A stretch of 64,000 nt of DNA, from the NCBI RefSeq assembly GCF_034479615.1, contig NZ_CP140255.1, positions 682,001 through 746,000 on the forward strand, read 5' to 3'. Below, piece by piece: positions 45,030 to 53,826 of the stretch. Position 1 is the first letter of the stretch. Every line of letters starts with the position of its first letter. This stretch comes from Vreelandella neptunia. Lineage in GTDB: Bacteria; Pseudomonadota; Gammaproteobacteria; Pseudomonadales; Halomonadaceae. The notes beneath the pieces were generated by a model, which was not told where the DNA came from, made no database searches, and saw nothing but the letters and a program-made list of their open reading frames with translations. A program made the translations under genes and the position numbers.

Positions 45030-45078
45030 AAGCTTGGTTTTAAGAACGGTTTTAAGCACGTTTTTAAGAATAGTTTTT
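45030..45078. repeat. Tandem 12-base repeats, AAG-N4-GTTTT type
   Basis: AAGCTTGGTTTT, AAGAACGGTTTT, AAGCACGTTTTT and AAGAATAGTTTT follow one another directly, with a decayed fifth unit before them (CATGGTTTTT). They fill the space between the cupin gene and the divergent MFS exporter. The four variable bases differ while the AAG and GTTTT blocks hold, which could be a regulator array or slipped DNA. Confidence 0.75.
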
Positions 45079-45239
45079 AATGCATGGTCGAGCAAACCGA
45101 TAACAAACTGGCTAGGTGTTTAGTCGATTACCGCCCCGCAGCCCACCCCCCTCATTTTCTATTCGATTGCCTTGATAGTATCAGTCGGTATCATATTGCT
45201 GATGTTGTCCATCATTACGCCCTTTTACCGCGAGCTTCT

Positions 45240-46439
45240 ATGACCCAATCTAAAACGCCTTTCATTGTGGTGCTGAGTCTGGCAATGACCATGATGCTGG
45301 GCCCGTTTTCCATGGACACGTACCTGCCGGCCTTTCCGGTCATTGGTGAATCGCTGGGGATTTCTCAGCAGGCGGTATCGTTGAGTGTTTCGGTGTATGT
45401 ATTTGCGTTGGCGTTGGGTCAGTTGATCGGCGGTGCGCTTTCAGACCGCTTCGGGCGGCAGCGGGTGCTGATGAGCGGACTGGCGATTTTTGCGCTCTCA
45501 AGCATTGTCATTGGTATGGCGGATTCCTTGAACACCCTGCTCGGCGGGCGGGCAATTCAGGCCATTGGCGCCGGTTTGACTCTGGTGTCGGTACCGGCGT
45601 TAGTGCGCGACCGGGTGGCGGGCCGCGACGCCGCGAAGCTGTTCTCGATGATGGGCTTTATCATGGTGCTGGCGCCTGGAATCGCTCCGAGCGTAGGCAG
45701 CGCGATTCTGGCGCTGGGTTCCTGGCACTATATCTTTTTCGCCTTGGCGGTATACGCGGTGCTTTTGGTGCCGTTGCTGGTGCGGGTGATTTTTACCGGC
45801 ACGGGCAAGGTGTCTCGCGCGAAGAGCCCTAAGATGAGCTTGCTGGCGCGCTATAAACTGGTGTTGTCGACAAAGCCGGCCCTGCCGTTCATCGTTTGGC
45901 AGGCCGCCTCTTTTTCTACCCTGATGATGTTCATCACCTATGCGTCATTTATCTATCAGGGGCATTTCGGCCAGTCGCCTTCAAGCTTTTCAATGCTGTT
46001 TGCGGCGAATATCGTCGCGATGCTTATATTCAACATTCTCAATCGAGTGTTGCTTTCCAGGCTACCGTCACTGCGTATCCTGCAGTTGGCAACGGGCTGT
46101 CAGGCAGTGGGCATACTATTGCTGGTGATGGCTGCCTTTATGGATTGGTCGCTTTACGCCTTCCTCGCCGCCATGATGCTGACAATCGGCGCGGTGGGGG
46201 CGATCTCGCCGAATATTCAGGCCTGCTTTTTGGAGTTCTTTCCCACCAGCAGTGGGACGGCCGCAGCGCTGCTGGGTGCCGCACAGTTCGGCATCGCTGG
46301 GATTCTGAGTGGATTGTCTGCACTGCTACCGCATACGCTTGAAGCGGTCATTTTGGCCATGGCCGCCTGTGGTTCGGTGGGGTATCTGATGCTTGCCCGC
46401 TCAATCATCAAGGGGCGCGCCGCTGTCGAGGCACACTGA
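45240..46439 (+). CDS. Bcr/CflA-type MFS multidrug exporter
   Basis: A 399-residue inner-membrane drug/H+ antiporter of the Bcr/CflA group with twelve spans. The opening MTQSKTPFIVVLSLAMTMMLGPFSMDTYLPAFPVI contains the D-T-Y-L-P motif of the group, and the loop GGALSDRFGRQRVLMSG is the A-motif. A frame open 52 codons farther upstream is ignored; ATG at 45240 matches the family. Its 3' end overlaps the last 39 bases of the convergent siderophore ATPase gene. Some Bcr-like pumps export siderophores or precursors, so a link to the iron locus is possible but not shown. Confidence 0.9.
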   Translation: MTQSKTPFIVVLSLAMTMMLGPFSMDTYLPAFPVIGESLGISQQAVSLSVSVYVFALALGQLIGGALSDRFGRQRVLMSGLAIFALSSIVIGMADSLNTLLGGRAIQAIGAGLTLVSVPALVRDRVAGRDAAKLFSMMGFIMVLAPGIAPSVGSAILALGSWHYIFFALAVYAVLLVPLLVRVIFTGTGKVSRAKSPKMSLLARYKLVLSTKPALPFIVWQAASFSTLMMFITYASFIYQGHFGQSPSSFSMLFAANIVAMLIFNILNRVLLSRLPSLRILQLATGCQAVGILLLVMAAFMDWSLYAFLAAMMLTIGAVGAISPNIQACFLEFFPTSSGTAAALLGAAQFGIAGILSGLSALLPHTLEAVILAMAACGSVGYLMLARSIIKGRAAVEAH

Positions 46440-47237
46440 GTCAGGCCTCCCATGCCGCCCGAGCGGTATCATCATCGGTTTGCCGGTGACGGGGTCTTCG
46501 ATAACCCGGCTTTCCAGGCCAAATACCTCGCGCACCATCTGCTCGGTCAGAATCTCCCCCGGTGGGCCTGCCGCGTAAACCTTGCCGTTAGCCATGGCAA
46601 CCAGTTGGTCGGCGTAGCGAGCGGCCAAGTTGAGTTCGTGGAGCACCATCACGATAGTGGTGCCGCGCTGTCGGTTTAGGTCGGTGAGCAGGTCGAGTAC
46701 ATCGACCTGGTGGTTGATATCCAGAAAGGTGGTGGGCTCATCCAGCAGCAGCACCTTGGTTTGTTGGGCCAGCGCCATGGCTATCCATACCCGCTGGCGC
46801 TGCCCGCCGGAAAGCTCGTCCACGTGGCGTTCGGCCAGCTCGCTCAGGTGGGTGGCGGCCAGGGCGTCGGCGACGGCTACTTCATCGGCCGCGCTCCAGC
46901 GTTTGAAAAGCCCCTGGTGCGGGTGGCGGCCCCGGCTGACCAGCTCGAGCACGCTAATGCCTTCCGGGGCGATGGGCGATTGCGGCAGAAACCCAAGTTG
47001 TTGTGCCAGCCGGCGGGTGGGCAGTTGGTGAATGGCGTTACCCTCCAGCAGCACGCTGCCCTGCGCGGGCGTCAGCAGCCGTGAAAGCACGCGTAAAAGC
47101 GTCGATTTTCCGCAGGCGTTGGCGCCCACAATGGCGGTGGTCTGGCCGGCAGGCACCGTCAGGTTAACGTCGTCCAGAATGGTGCGTTCCCCATAGCCTG
47201 CCACCAGGCCCTGGGCGAGTAGTGAGCAAGCGCTCAT
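46401..47237 (-). CDS. Siderophore ABC transporter ATP-binding protein
   Basis: A 278-residue cytoplasmic ATPase of the FecE/FepC type. Walker A is GANACGKST near residue 38, the Q-loop LGFLPQSPIAPEG, the signature LSGGQRQRVWIAMALAQ, and Walker B VLLLDEPTTFLDINHQ. It powers ferric-siderophore import through the two permeases encoded upstream. Its ATG overlaps the permease stop as ATGA, so translation is coupled. Confidence 0.95.
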   Translation of the reverse strand: MSACSLLAQGLVAGYGERTILDDVNLTVPAGQTTAIVGANACGKSTLLRVLSRLLTPAQGSVLLEGNAIHQLPTRRLAQQLGFLPQSPIAPEGISVLELVSRGRHPHQGLFKRWSAADEVAVADALAATHLSELAERHVDELSGGQRQRVWIAMALAQQTKVLLLDEPTTFLDINHQVDVLDLLTDLNRQRGTTIVMVLHELNLAARYADQLVAMANGKVYAAGPPGEILTEQMVREVFGLESRVIEDPVTGKPMMIPLGRHGRPDSVCLDSGAPLDD

Positions 47238-48277
47238 AGAGTGCCTCGGGTTTTGTTGTCGCGAAGTATCAGATAAACGAGATAGGGCGCGCCTAATACG
47301 CCGGTCACGATGCCGACCGGGTAGCGGGCGGGGAGCAGAAACTGGCCCGCATAGTCGCCTAACAGCACCAGTAGAGCGCCCACCAGCGCGGAAGGGATCA
47401 GCAGTGAGGCGTTGCGGCCCATCAGGCGGGCCGCAATGGGACCGGAAAGGAACGCCACAAATGCCACCGGGCCGGAAACGGCGGTGGCAAACGCCACCAG
47501 TGCCACAGCGGTGATGACCACGACAACCCGCGTAATAGCCAGGCGAACCCCCAGCCCGGCGGCAAGGTCGTCACCCATGCGTAGGGTTTCAAGGTCGCGG
47601 TGGCGGCTCAATAGCAGCCCGCCGAACAGGAGCAGGGCGATCAAAAGCGGCAGCGCTTGATCCAGCTGAACGCCGTTGACGCTGCCAGTGAGCCAGCGCA
47701 GGGCTTCTTGCAGTGTCCAACTGGGTGCGCGCATTAAAAGATAGGCGGTAATACTTTGCAGCATCGCGGCCAGGCCAATGCCGATCAGAATCAGCCGTCC
47801 GCCGGTCACGCCCTGGCGCCAGGAGAGCGTGTAGATCAACATCGCCACGCCCAGCCCCGCAGCAATCGCCACCATCGAAACCGCCGGGCCGCTTAGCGAG
47901 AGCACCACGATGGCAAACACCGCCCCAGTGCTGGCGCCAGTGCTGATACCAATGATATCCGGGCTTGCCAGCGGGTTGCGCAGCAGGGTCTGAAAGGCGA
48001 TGCCGCCCAGGCCGAAGCAGGCGCCCACTAATACTGAAACCACCGCTCTGGGCAGGCGCAGCTCACGCACGGTGAAACCAGCGCCCGGCACCTCGGCGCC
48101 GCCAAGTATGCGTACCACCGTGGTTAGCGGCGTGAAGGACTGCCCCACCATCAGGGTTAACAGTACGCCTGCCAGTAGGCAAGCGCTAAGCACTGCAATC
48201 ATGCGAGCGCGGTGCCTAGCGCTCGCCCTTCTAATATGTCGGAAATGGCTGATCGCGCTAAGAGGCGGCTGGTTCAT
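47234..48277 (-). CDS. Siderophore ABC transporter permease (FecD type)
   Basis: A 347-residue inner-membrane permease with about nine to ten spans. It has TVRELRLPRAVVSVLVGACFGLGGIAFQTLLRNPLASPDIIGISTGA, the hallmark of the FecCD/BtuC family, where a conserved glycine-rich helix meets the ATPase. A frame open to 48538 is ignored because ATG at 48277 overlaps the stop of the preceding permease as ATGA. It pairs with the other permease. Confidence 0.95.
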   Translation of the reverse strand: MNQPPLSAISHFRHIRRASARHRARMIAVLSACLLAGVLLTLMVGQSFTPLTTVVRILGGAEVPGAGFTVRELRLPRAVVSVLVGACFGLGGIAFQTLLRNPLASPDIIGISTGASTGAVFAIVVLSLSGPAVSMVAIAAGLGVAMLIYTLSWRQGVTGGRLILIGIGLAAMLQSITAYLLMRAPSWTLQEALRWLTGSVNGVQLDQALPLLIALLLFGGLLLSRHRDLETLRMGDDLAAGLGVRLAITRVVVVITAVALVAFATAVSGPVAFVAFLSGPIAARLMGRNASLLIPSALVGALLVLLGDYAGQFLLPARYPVGIVTGVLGAPYLVYLILRDNKTRGTL

Positions 48278-49365
48278 AGCGAGCCTACCTTGCGGTTGCG
48301 CACAATCCAGATAAACACCGGTGCGCCGATAAAGGCTGTCACTATACCCACGTCCAACTCCGAAGGATGGGCGATCAGCCGCCCGGCCACGTCTGACAAT
48401 GTCAGCAGTACCGCACCACCCAGGGCAGAGAAGGGCAGTAACCAGCGATAATCGCCGCCCGCTAGCAGGCGGCAGGCGTGGGGTACGACCAGCCCTACAA
48501 AACCAATCGGGCCGCACACCGCCGTAATCGGGCCGCACAGCAGTACCGCCCCCACTGCCGACATGGCCCTGGCCACGGCTACTTTTTCCCCCAACCCCGC
48601 TGCAGTGTCATCGCCCAGGGCCAGCATATTGAGTTTGCGCGCGGCGAGCAGGGTGATCACAAAACCCGTCACTAGAAAGGGCAGCACCGGAAGAAGCTGC
48701 TCATAGGTCGCGCCACCCACACCACCCACTAACCAGGATTGCACCAGCCCGCCGATATCACCCCGTGGCAGCACCACGGCGGTAGCAAGCGAGCTAAGCG
48801 CGGCGGTAATGGCCGCGCCTGCTAGTGCCAGCCTGAGCGGCGTGGCGCCTCCCTGGCCGAGGCTGGCTATGGCGTAAACCGCACTGGCAGAGATAGCGGC
48901 GCCTGCAATGGCTGTCCAGATGTAGCTGGTCGTCTCGTCAATACCGAACCAGGCAATGCCAATCACCACCGCCAGCGCCGCCCCGGCGTTAACGCCCAGA
49001 AGGCCGGGGTCGGCCAGCGGGTTGCGGGTCAGGCCCTGCATGACCCCACCGGAAATCCCCAGGGCGGCTCCGGCCAGCATGGCAAGCAACGTGCGCGGCA
49101 GGCGGCTGGCTACGGCAGCGTCGCCAACGGTTGCTACCTGGCCGCTCAGCGCGGCGGCGATTTCCGGCCAGCCCACTTCCCGGGCCCCAAACGCCACAGA
49201 GAGCATGGCGGCAAGCCCGAGCAGAACAAGCAGCGCTGCGCCGCCAGACAACCGACGGGCAGCGTTGCGTTTGATACGAAGAGCGACCGAGCGATTAACG
49301 CTTGAGCCAGACGCCGGGCCGCTACCGTTGTGACTTGCGTGCGGCTTCTGAGAGCAGGTCTGCAT
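48274..49365 (-). CDS. Siderophore ABC transporter permease (FecC type)
   Basis: A 363-residue inner-membrane permease, paralogue of the next gene. Family segment: SRLPRTLLAMLAGAALGISGGVMQGLTRNPLADPGLLGVNAGAALAVV. ATG at 49365 lies 44 bases inside the binding-protein gene end. A basic N-terminal extension of about 45 residues precedes the first span. Two different permeases in one operon indicate a heterodimeric channel. Confidence 0.93.
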   Translation of the reverse strand: MQTCSQKPHASHNGSGPASGSSVNRSVALRIKRNAARRLSGGAALLVLLGLAAMLSVAFGAREVGWPEIAAALSGQVATVGDAAVASRLPRTLLAMLAGAALGISGGVMQGLTRNPLADPGLLGVNAGAALAVVIGIAWFGIDETTSYIWTAIAGAAISASAVYAIASLGQGGATPLRLALAGAAITAALSSLATAVVLPRGDIGGLVQSWLVGGVGGATYEQLLPVLPFLVTGFVITLLAARKLNMLALGDDTAAGLGEKVAVARAMSAVGAVLLCGPITAVCGPIGFVGLVVPHACRLLAGGDYRWLLPFSALGGAVLLTLSDVAGRLIAHPSELDVGIVTAFIGAPVFIWIVRNRKVGSL

Positions 49366-50317
49366 AATCGTCCAGTAACCATGAGATCGACATGGGGGTA
49401 GGGTTGGCCGCTGTGCCCAGCGGGGTATTGCCGAGCATGACAATGGCGCCGTTTTCTACTACAGGCAGGCGGGAGGTAAGCGGGTGCGCGTTGAGCTGAT
49501 CGATCAGCGGCTGACCGCCGTAGGTGACGAGAATATCCACATCGTTGAGCTCATCGATCAATTCAGAGCTGATTTCGCCAGCAAATTTACCGGGGGGAGA
49601 GTTCTGTTTGACGACTTCAGGCGAGGCCAGCCCCAGGTCATGGAAAAACCGCACCCGCGCGTCGTTGTCGGTGTAGAACGAAATGCGCCCTAGGTTGGTG
49701 GGGTCAAGGTGGGTCACGAACATGGCTGTCTTGCCCGCAAGGTTAGGATGGTCGGCGGCGGTATCGGCAATCTGTGTCTCGATTTGCTCGATGAGCGCCT
49801 GGCCATCCTCCGCCATGCCGAGCCCTGCGCTGTTCAGTTGAATCATCGCGCGCCAGTTGGTTGCCCAAGGGCCTTGGGGGTAGGCTACCACCGGGGCAAT
49901 CTGGCTCAGGGTGGTGTAGTCCGCCTGGCTAAGCCCTGAGTAGGCCGCCAGAATCACATCGGGCTGGCTGGCAGCCACGGCTTCAAAATCAATCCCGTCG
50001 CCTTCGTCGAACAGGGCGGGGGGCGTGGCATCCAGCTCGTCAAGCCGGGCTTCCACCCAGGGCAGTAGCCCGTTGTCGTTGTCGTCACCAAAGTTGGCGG
50101 CCGCGAAGCCGACCGGTACCACGCCAAGGGCCAGCGGCACTTCGTGATTGGCCCAGGCCACGGTCGCTACCCGCTCGGGCTTCTCGGAAAGCACGGTGGT
50201 GCCCAGGGCATGTTCGATTTCAAGGGGATATTGCTGCGCGCCAACGGGCAAAGCGCCGAGGCTGCACGCAGCGATAAGCGCCACGTAAGCACTCAGACTT
50301 CTATGGAACAGAGCCAT
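49322..50317 (-). CDS. Siderophore-binding periplasmic protein
   Basis: A 331-residue binding protein of the FepB/FhuD class. The signal peptide is MALFHRSLSAYVALIAACSLGALPVGAQQ. After it come EIEHALGTTVLSEKPERVATVAWANHEVPLALGVVPVGF and VDILVTYGGQPLIDQLNAHPL, typical of the two lobes joined by one long helix. GGAG supports ATG at 50317. It delivers the ferric siderophore from the outer-membrane receptor to the permeases. First gene of the four-gene import operon. Confidence 0.92.
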   Translation of the reverse strand: MALFHRSLSAYVALIAACSLGALPVGAQQYPLEIEHALGTTVLSEKPERVATVAWANHEVPLALGVVPVGFAAANFGDDNDNGLLPWVEARLDELDATPPALFDEGDGIDFEAVAASQPDVILAAYSGLSQADYTTLSQIAPVVAYPQGPWATNWRAMIQLNSAGLGMAEDGQALIEQIETQIADTAADHPNLAGKTAMFVTHLDPTNLGRISFYTDNDARVRFFHDLGLASPEVVKQNSPPGKFAGEISSELIDELNDVDILVTYGGQPLIDQLNAHPLTSRLPVVENGAIVMLGNTPLGTAANPTPMSISWLLDDYADLLSEAARKSQR

Positions 50318-50459
50318 AGCCTTCTCCAAAAGCTTAAGACGTAATGACGAATAATCCTCACTGCGTGGTAAGCACGCAGCGCCTAGATATATGACGGGTA
50401 GTCCGGGTGATGCATGACGTCACGGTGTATTGTAATTATTATCAAAAGTTCAACTAAAT

Positions 50460-50478
50460 GATTGTGATTGACATTATC
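50460..50478. promoter_or_regulatory. Fur-box-like site between receptor and import operon
   Basis: GATTGTGATTGACATTATC matches 14 of 19 positions of the classical Fur box. It lies between the divergent siderophore-binding and receptor genes, and a second AT-rich candidate stands at 50431-50447. Iron-loaded Fur would repress both directions. Confidence 0.65.
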
Positions 50479-50580
50479 ACTCTTGACTCGGGGATGCTAG
50501 CTTTGGATACTCTGCCGGCCTTTCAAAACAGAACCACAAGGCGAGCAGGGTAGGTTTATTCATTTCAAGGGATCTTCAAC

Positions 50581-52707
50581 ATGACTGATAGCAATAGCAC
50601 AGTCCGGCGCAACGCAAGTCGGGTACGGTGGCAGCAGACCACTACCGCCATTCTGTGCGGCACAACGCTGGTGAGTATTCCCATGCTCGGGAACGCTCAG
50701 GAAACCGGCGAAGGCAGTGACGATAACGAGGGATATCGCCTCGCCCCCATTATCGTCAACGCCCAGGCCTACGCTGATGATGATGCCAATTCGATAGTAG
50801 CTCAGGAGCTTTGGGTGGGTGGTAAGGTCGCCACCAGTATTCTTGATACACCTGCCTCAGTGTCGGTCATTACTGAGAAAGAGATTGAGCAGCGCAACGC
50901 CTCTACCACTGAGGAAGTGCTGCAATATACCCCCGGCGTCCTCACCGATTATTACGGCACCGATGACCGTAATGACTATTTTAAAATTCGCGGATTCCAG
51001 GCGACTACCTACCGTGACGGGCTGACGCTAGGCTCAATGCGCGGTGTACGCGAAGAGCCTTACGCCTACGAGCGAGTTGAGGTGTTGCGTGGCGCCAACT
51101 CCACCCTGTTTGGCCCGGCGGATCCGGGTGGCTCGGTCAACTTCGTGAGCAAACGGCCACGGTTTGAGCGTTTTGGCGAGGGGTATCTCTCCTACGGATC
51201 ATTCGACGCCAAAGAGGCCGGTGTTGATGTGGGTGACACGCTGAACGCTGACGAGACAGTGGCCTACCGCTTTACCGGCACCCTCCGGGACAGCGACCGC
51301 GAATACGATCACTCCAAAGACAACAATGGTTTCTTGATGGGTGGCTTGGCCTGGGAGCCGACGGAGTACACCTCAGCAAGCGTGATCTTCGATTACTTGA
51401 AGCGTGACGACACCCCCAATAGCGGTGGTTATCCGCTTGACCGGGAGTACGACCGCAGCGACTTCTTCGGCGAGCCTGGCTTCAACTATCATGATGTCGA
51501 GCGTACCAGCCTCACCGGGCAGCTCACCCATGATTTCAACAACGGCCTGACGCTGCGCGGTAATCTGCGCTATAGCGACCTGACCGACGATTTCGGATAC
51601 GTCTATATCACTGACTCTGCGGCGCGAGTTGGCAGCGTGGTGGATCGCGACTATTTTGGTACCGACAACGAAGCTCAGGAGTTGATCGGCAACGCTATCC
51701 TGCAATACGACGCCCGCTTTGACCGGGTTGATAGCAGCACGTTGGTGGGTGTTGAGTATCGCGATGCTTCCACCGAAGATAGTTCGTTTTATGGCGATGC
51801 GACCTCCATTGATATCGCAAACCCCGTCTTTAGCGGTGCCCCGAGTAGCCTGAACGTCTATAGCAGCAATAAGCAGGACTTCACCACCGAGTCGGTTTTC
51901 CTGACTCAGAATTTGTCCTTTTATGATCGATTCATTGTGACAGCGGGTGTGCGCAACGACTCGATGGATGTCTCAAGCACCAATATGGATGGCGTTCGCG
52001 ATTCCGATGACTTCTCTGAGACCTCACTTCGCGGTGCGCTGACCTATCGCGTCACCGACGAAATTTCCACCTATGTCAGCATGGTTGAGTCGGTCGCACC
52101 GCCCACGATTGGCGTCGATCCCGAAAGGGGCGAGCAGTACGAAATTGGTGCGAAATATTCCCCCTTTGGTACCAATGCGCTGTTTTCGGCGGCCATCTAT
52201 GACCTAACCAGGGACGACGTCACCATCTCGGTTGTACAGGACAATGGCGTTATCAAGCGGGAAACCGTGGGTGAGTCCCGCGTACGGGGTCTTGATCTGG
52301 AAGCGAAAGCTGAGTTGACCGATAGCTTTAGCGTGGCCGGTGGTTACTCCTATATGGAGTCGGAAGTGGTACGCGACAGTAACGCAGCCAGAGAGGGTAA
52401 CGAGTTCACCGCAGCACCCAAACATACGGCGTCGCTGTGGGGCTACTATACCTTGCCAAGCCAGGATATGAGTGTTGGCCTCGGCGCCCGTTACATCGGC
52501 TCCTACTACTTTGATGTCGCCAATACGTCAAAAAGCAGTGCGGCAACGCTCTTCGATGCAGCCTTCAGCTATCAGCTCACCAAAGACGCCGATCTAGCCG
52601 TCAATGTCAGCAACTTGCTCGACGAGCAGCACGTGGTCGGTTCAAGCACCGCCGATTACTATAATCCGGGTCGCGAAATCAGCGCGAAAGTGAGCTATCG
52701 CTGGTGA
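50581..52707 (+). CDS. TonB-dependent siderophore receptor
   Basis: A 708-residue outer-membrane barrel. A signal region with TAILCGTTLVSIPMLGNAQ is followed by a plug domain (ILDTPASVSVITEKEIEQRNASTTEEVLQYTPGV, then VEVLRGANSTLFGPADPGGSVNFVSKRP) and a 22-strand barrel ending in an aromatic residue (ISAKVSYRW). There is no extra N-terminal signalling domain, so it does not act through an extracytoplasmic sigma factor. It imports a ferric siderophore using TonB energy. Several 'SDRFG' and 'YDHSKDNN' loops are acidic, as usual in halophile outer-membrane proteins. Followed by a strong terminator. Confidence 0.95.
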   Translation: MTDSNSTVRRNASRVRWQQTTTAILCGTTLVSIPMLGNAQETGEGSDDNEGYRLAPIIVNAQAYADDDANSIVAQELWVGGKVATSILDTPASVSVITEKEIEQRNASTTEEVLQYTPGVLTDYYGTDDRNDYFKIRGFQATTYRDGLTLGSMRGVREEPYAYERVEVLRGANSTLFGPADPGGSVNFVSKRPRFERFGEGYLSYGSFDAKEAGVDVGDTLNADETVAYRFTGTLRDSDREYDHSKDNNGFLMGGLAWEPTEYTSASVIFDYLKRDDTPNSGGYPLDREYDRSDFFGEPGFNYHDVERTSLTGQLTHDFNNGLTLRGNLRYSDLTDDFGYVYITDSAARVGSVVDRDYFGTDNEAQELIGNAILQYDARFDRVDSSTLVGVEYRDASTEDSSFYGDATSIDIANPVFSGAPSSLNVYSSNKQDFTTESVFLTQNLSFYDRFIVTAGVRNDSMDVSSTNMDGVRDSDDFSETSLRGALTYRVTDEISTYVSMVESVAPPTIGVDPERGEQYEIGAKYSPFGTNALFSAAIYDLTRDDVTISVVQDNGVIKRETVGESRVRGLDLEAKAELTDSFSVAGGYSYMESEVVRDSNAAREGNEFTAAPKHTASLWGYYTLPSQDMSVGLGARYIGSYYFDVANTSKSSAATLFDAAFSYQLTKDADLAVNVSNLLDEQHVVGSSTADYYNPGREISAKVSYRW

Positions 52708-52744
52708 TGTAATTCCGCCTATATCCCAGAGGTAAAGCAACGGC

Positions 52745-52782
52745 AAAACGCCCCGACTTGAACATTCAAAGCGGGGCGTTTT
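52745..52782. terminator. Terminator of the receptor gene
   Basis: AAAACGCCCCG/CGGGGCGTTTT stem of 11 bases with a 16-base loop and a T-run. It is also able to end the convergent DUF1330 gene that lies seven bases beyond. Confidence 0.85.
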
Positions 52783-52788
52783 TGGTAT

Positions 52789-53085
52789 TTAGGCTTCTGT
52801 TAGGCCATCAACGATAAAAACGCGGTAGTCGGCGCCCTGAAAGCGGTGTTTGCGGGCTTCCTGGTAGGCGGGGCTTTGATACCAGGCACGGGCGGCAGCC
52901 ATATCCGGGAAGCGTAGAATGACCGCTCCTTCCATTGCGCTGCCTTCCAGTACTTCAAAATCGCCATAAAAAGCCAGCGGCTGTGGGTCGTGGCCTTCAC
53001 GGGCGGCTTTTGCCTTCTCGCCGTAGCGCTCCATTTCCTGGGCGTCGTGAGTGTGTTCTCGAGTCAGTACGACATAAGCGGGCAT
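52789..53085 (-). CDS. DUF1330 family protein
   Basis: A 98-residue dimeric alpha+beta-barrel protein. Conserved points: MPAYVVLTREHTHDAQEMERY, GDFEVLEGSAMEGAVILRFPDMAAARAWYQSPAYQEARKHRF, and a final hydrophobic strand. The family is common near oxygenases and regulators; its exact job is unknown, though a role as a small ligand-binding or monooxygenase-like protein is often proposed. Its promoter region (53086-53172) contains GGAG before the start. Confidence 0.88.
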   Translation of the reverse strand: MPAYVVLTREHTHDAQEMERYGEKAKAAREGHDPQPLAFYGDFEVLEGSAMEGAVILRFPDMAAARAWYQSPAYQEARKHRFQGADYRVFIVDGLTEA

Positions 53086-53172
53086 TAAATTCTCCTTACG
53101 TAACCATTAAAAAGCAGCGATAGCATATCATTAGCCCAAAACTGGGCTGCATGAGAAAAGCACAATCGACCG

Positions 53173-53718
53173 TTACTCGGCTTTTGTAGGGCCATTGGCA
53201 GCGATACTTAGCGTTTGTTCAGACGCGGGTACTACCACAGCTGCGGTTTCCAGCCGGTTTTTTTCCAGTGCCGCCAAGGCGATTTCATAGCAATCGTCGA
53301 TATGGCTGTTACCCATGTACTTCATGGCTGTAAAGCTAATACTGCCTGCCACAGCGCTGCCTACGAAGGGTACGAACTTAGCAACACCCTTTGCTGCTAC
53401 CTTGCCAGCCATCTTATTTAGCAATACCACGATAAGCTTTCTGGTGATGTATTTGCCCGCCATCTTGCTGCCGGTATTGGAAATGACCGTCATCACAAAA
53501 AGCTTTGATTCTGTATCCAGGCTGTCGATCTGTTCAGGCGTTAAGCCAAATTTTTCATTAATTTTGGGAATTAAACGCATCAATATGGCGACGTCTGAAC
53601 CAATGTCTAAGCCCGGTATGGGTATAACCGCAGTGCCAGCTGACAGGCTTGAACTCTTTGTCACCATCGAACGGCACGACTGTTTAATGGCTTCTAGCTC
53701 TTCCAGTGACTCGATCAT
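53173..53718 (-). CDS. YcjF/EcsC-like membrane-associated hypothetical protein
   Basis: A 181-residue protein. Its middle, GTAVIPIPGLDIGSDVAILMRLIPKINEKFGLT, resembles the amphipathic Pro/Gly-rich segment of DUF697/YcjF and EcsC-like proteins, followed by a long hydrophobic stretch (KLIVVLLNKMAGKVAAKGVAKFVPFVGSAVAGSISFTAMKYMG) ending in GNSHIDDCYEIALAA. AAGGA before ATG at 53718 decides the start; a longer in-frame version has no ribosome site. Family placement is tentative and function unknown. Confidence 0.55.
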   Translation of the reverse strand: MIESLEELEAIKQSCRSMVTKSSSLSAGTAVIPIPGLDIGSDVAILMRLIPKINEKFGLTPEQIDSLDTESKLFVMTVISNTGSKMAGKYITRKLIVVLLNKMAGKVAAKGVAKFVPFVGSAVAGSISFTAMKYMGNSHIDDCYEIALAALEKNRLETAAVVVPASEQTLSIAANGPTKAE

Positions 53719-53826
53719 ATAAGATCCTTTTTTCACAAGTATTGCGCCATTTCTTGATGACGAGCTCATCGTGAGAATCAGCATGGTATCAACGCCAAGC
53801 TTTGTCACCTAACCAGTGCAATTGCT

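Noticed and set aside
47234..48538. Longer start for the second siderophore permease
   Set aside because: The added 87 residues overlap the other permease gene in a different frame; ATG at 48277 gives an ATGA overlap and the family start.
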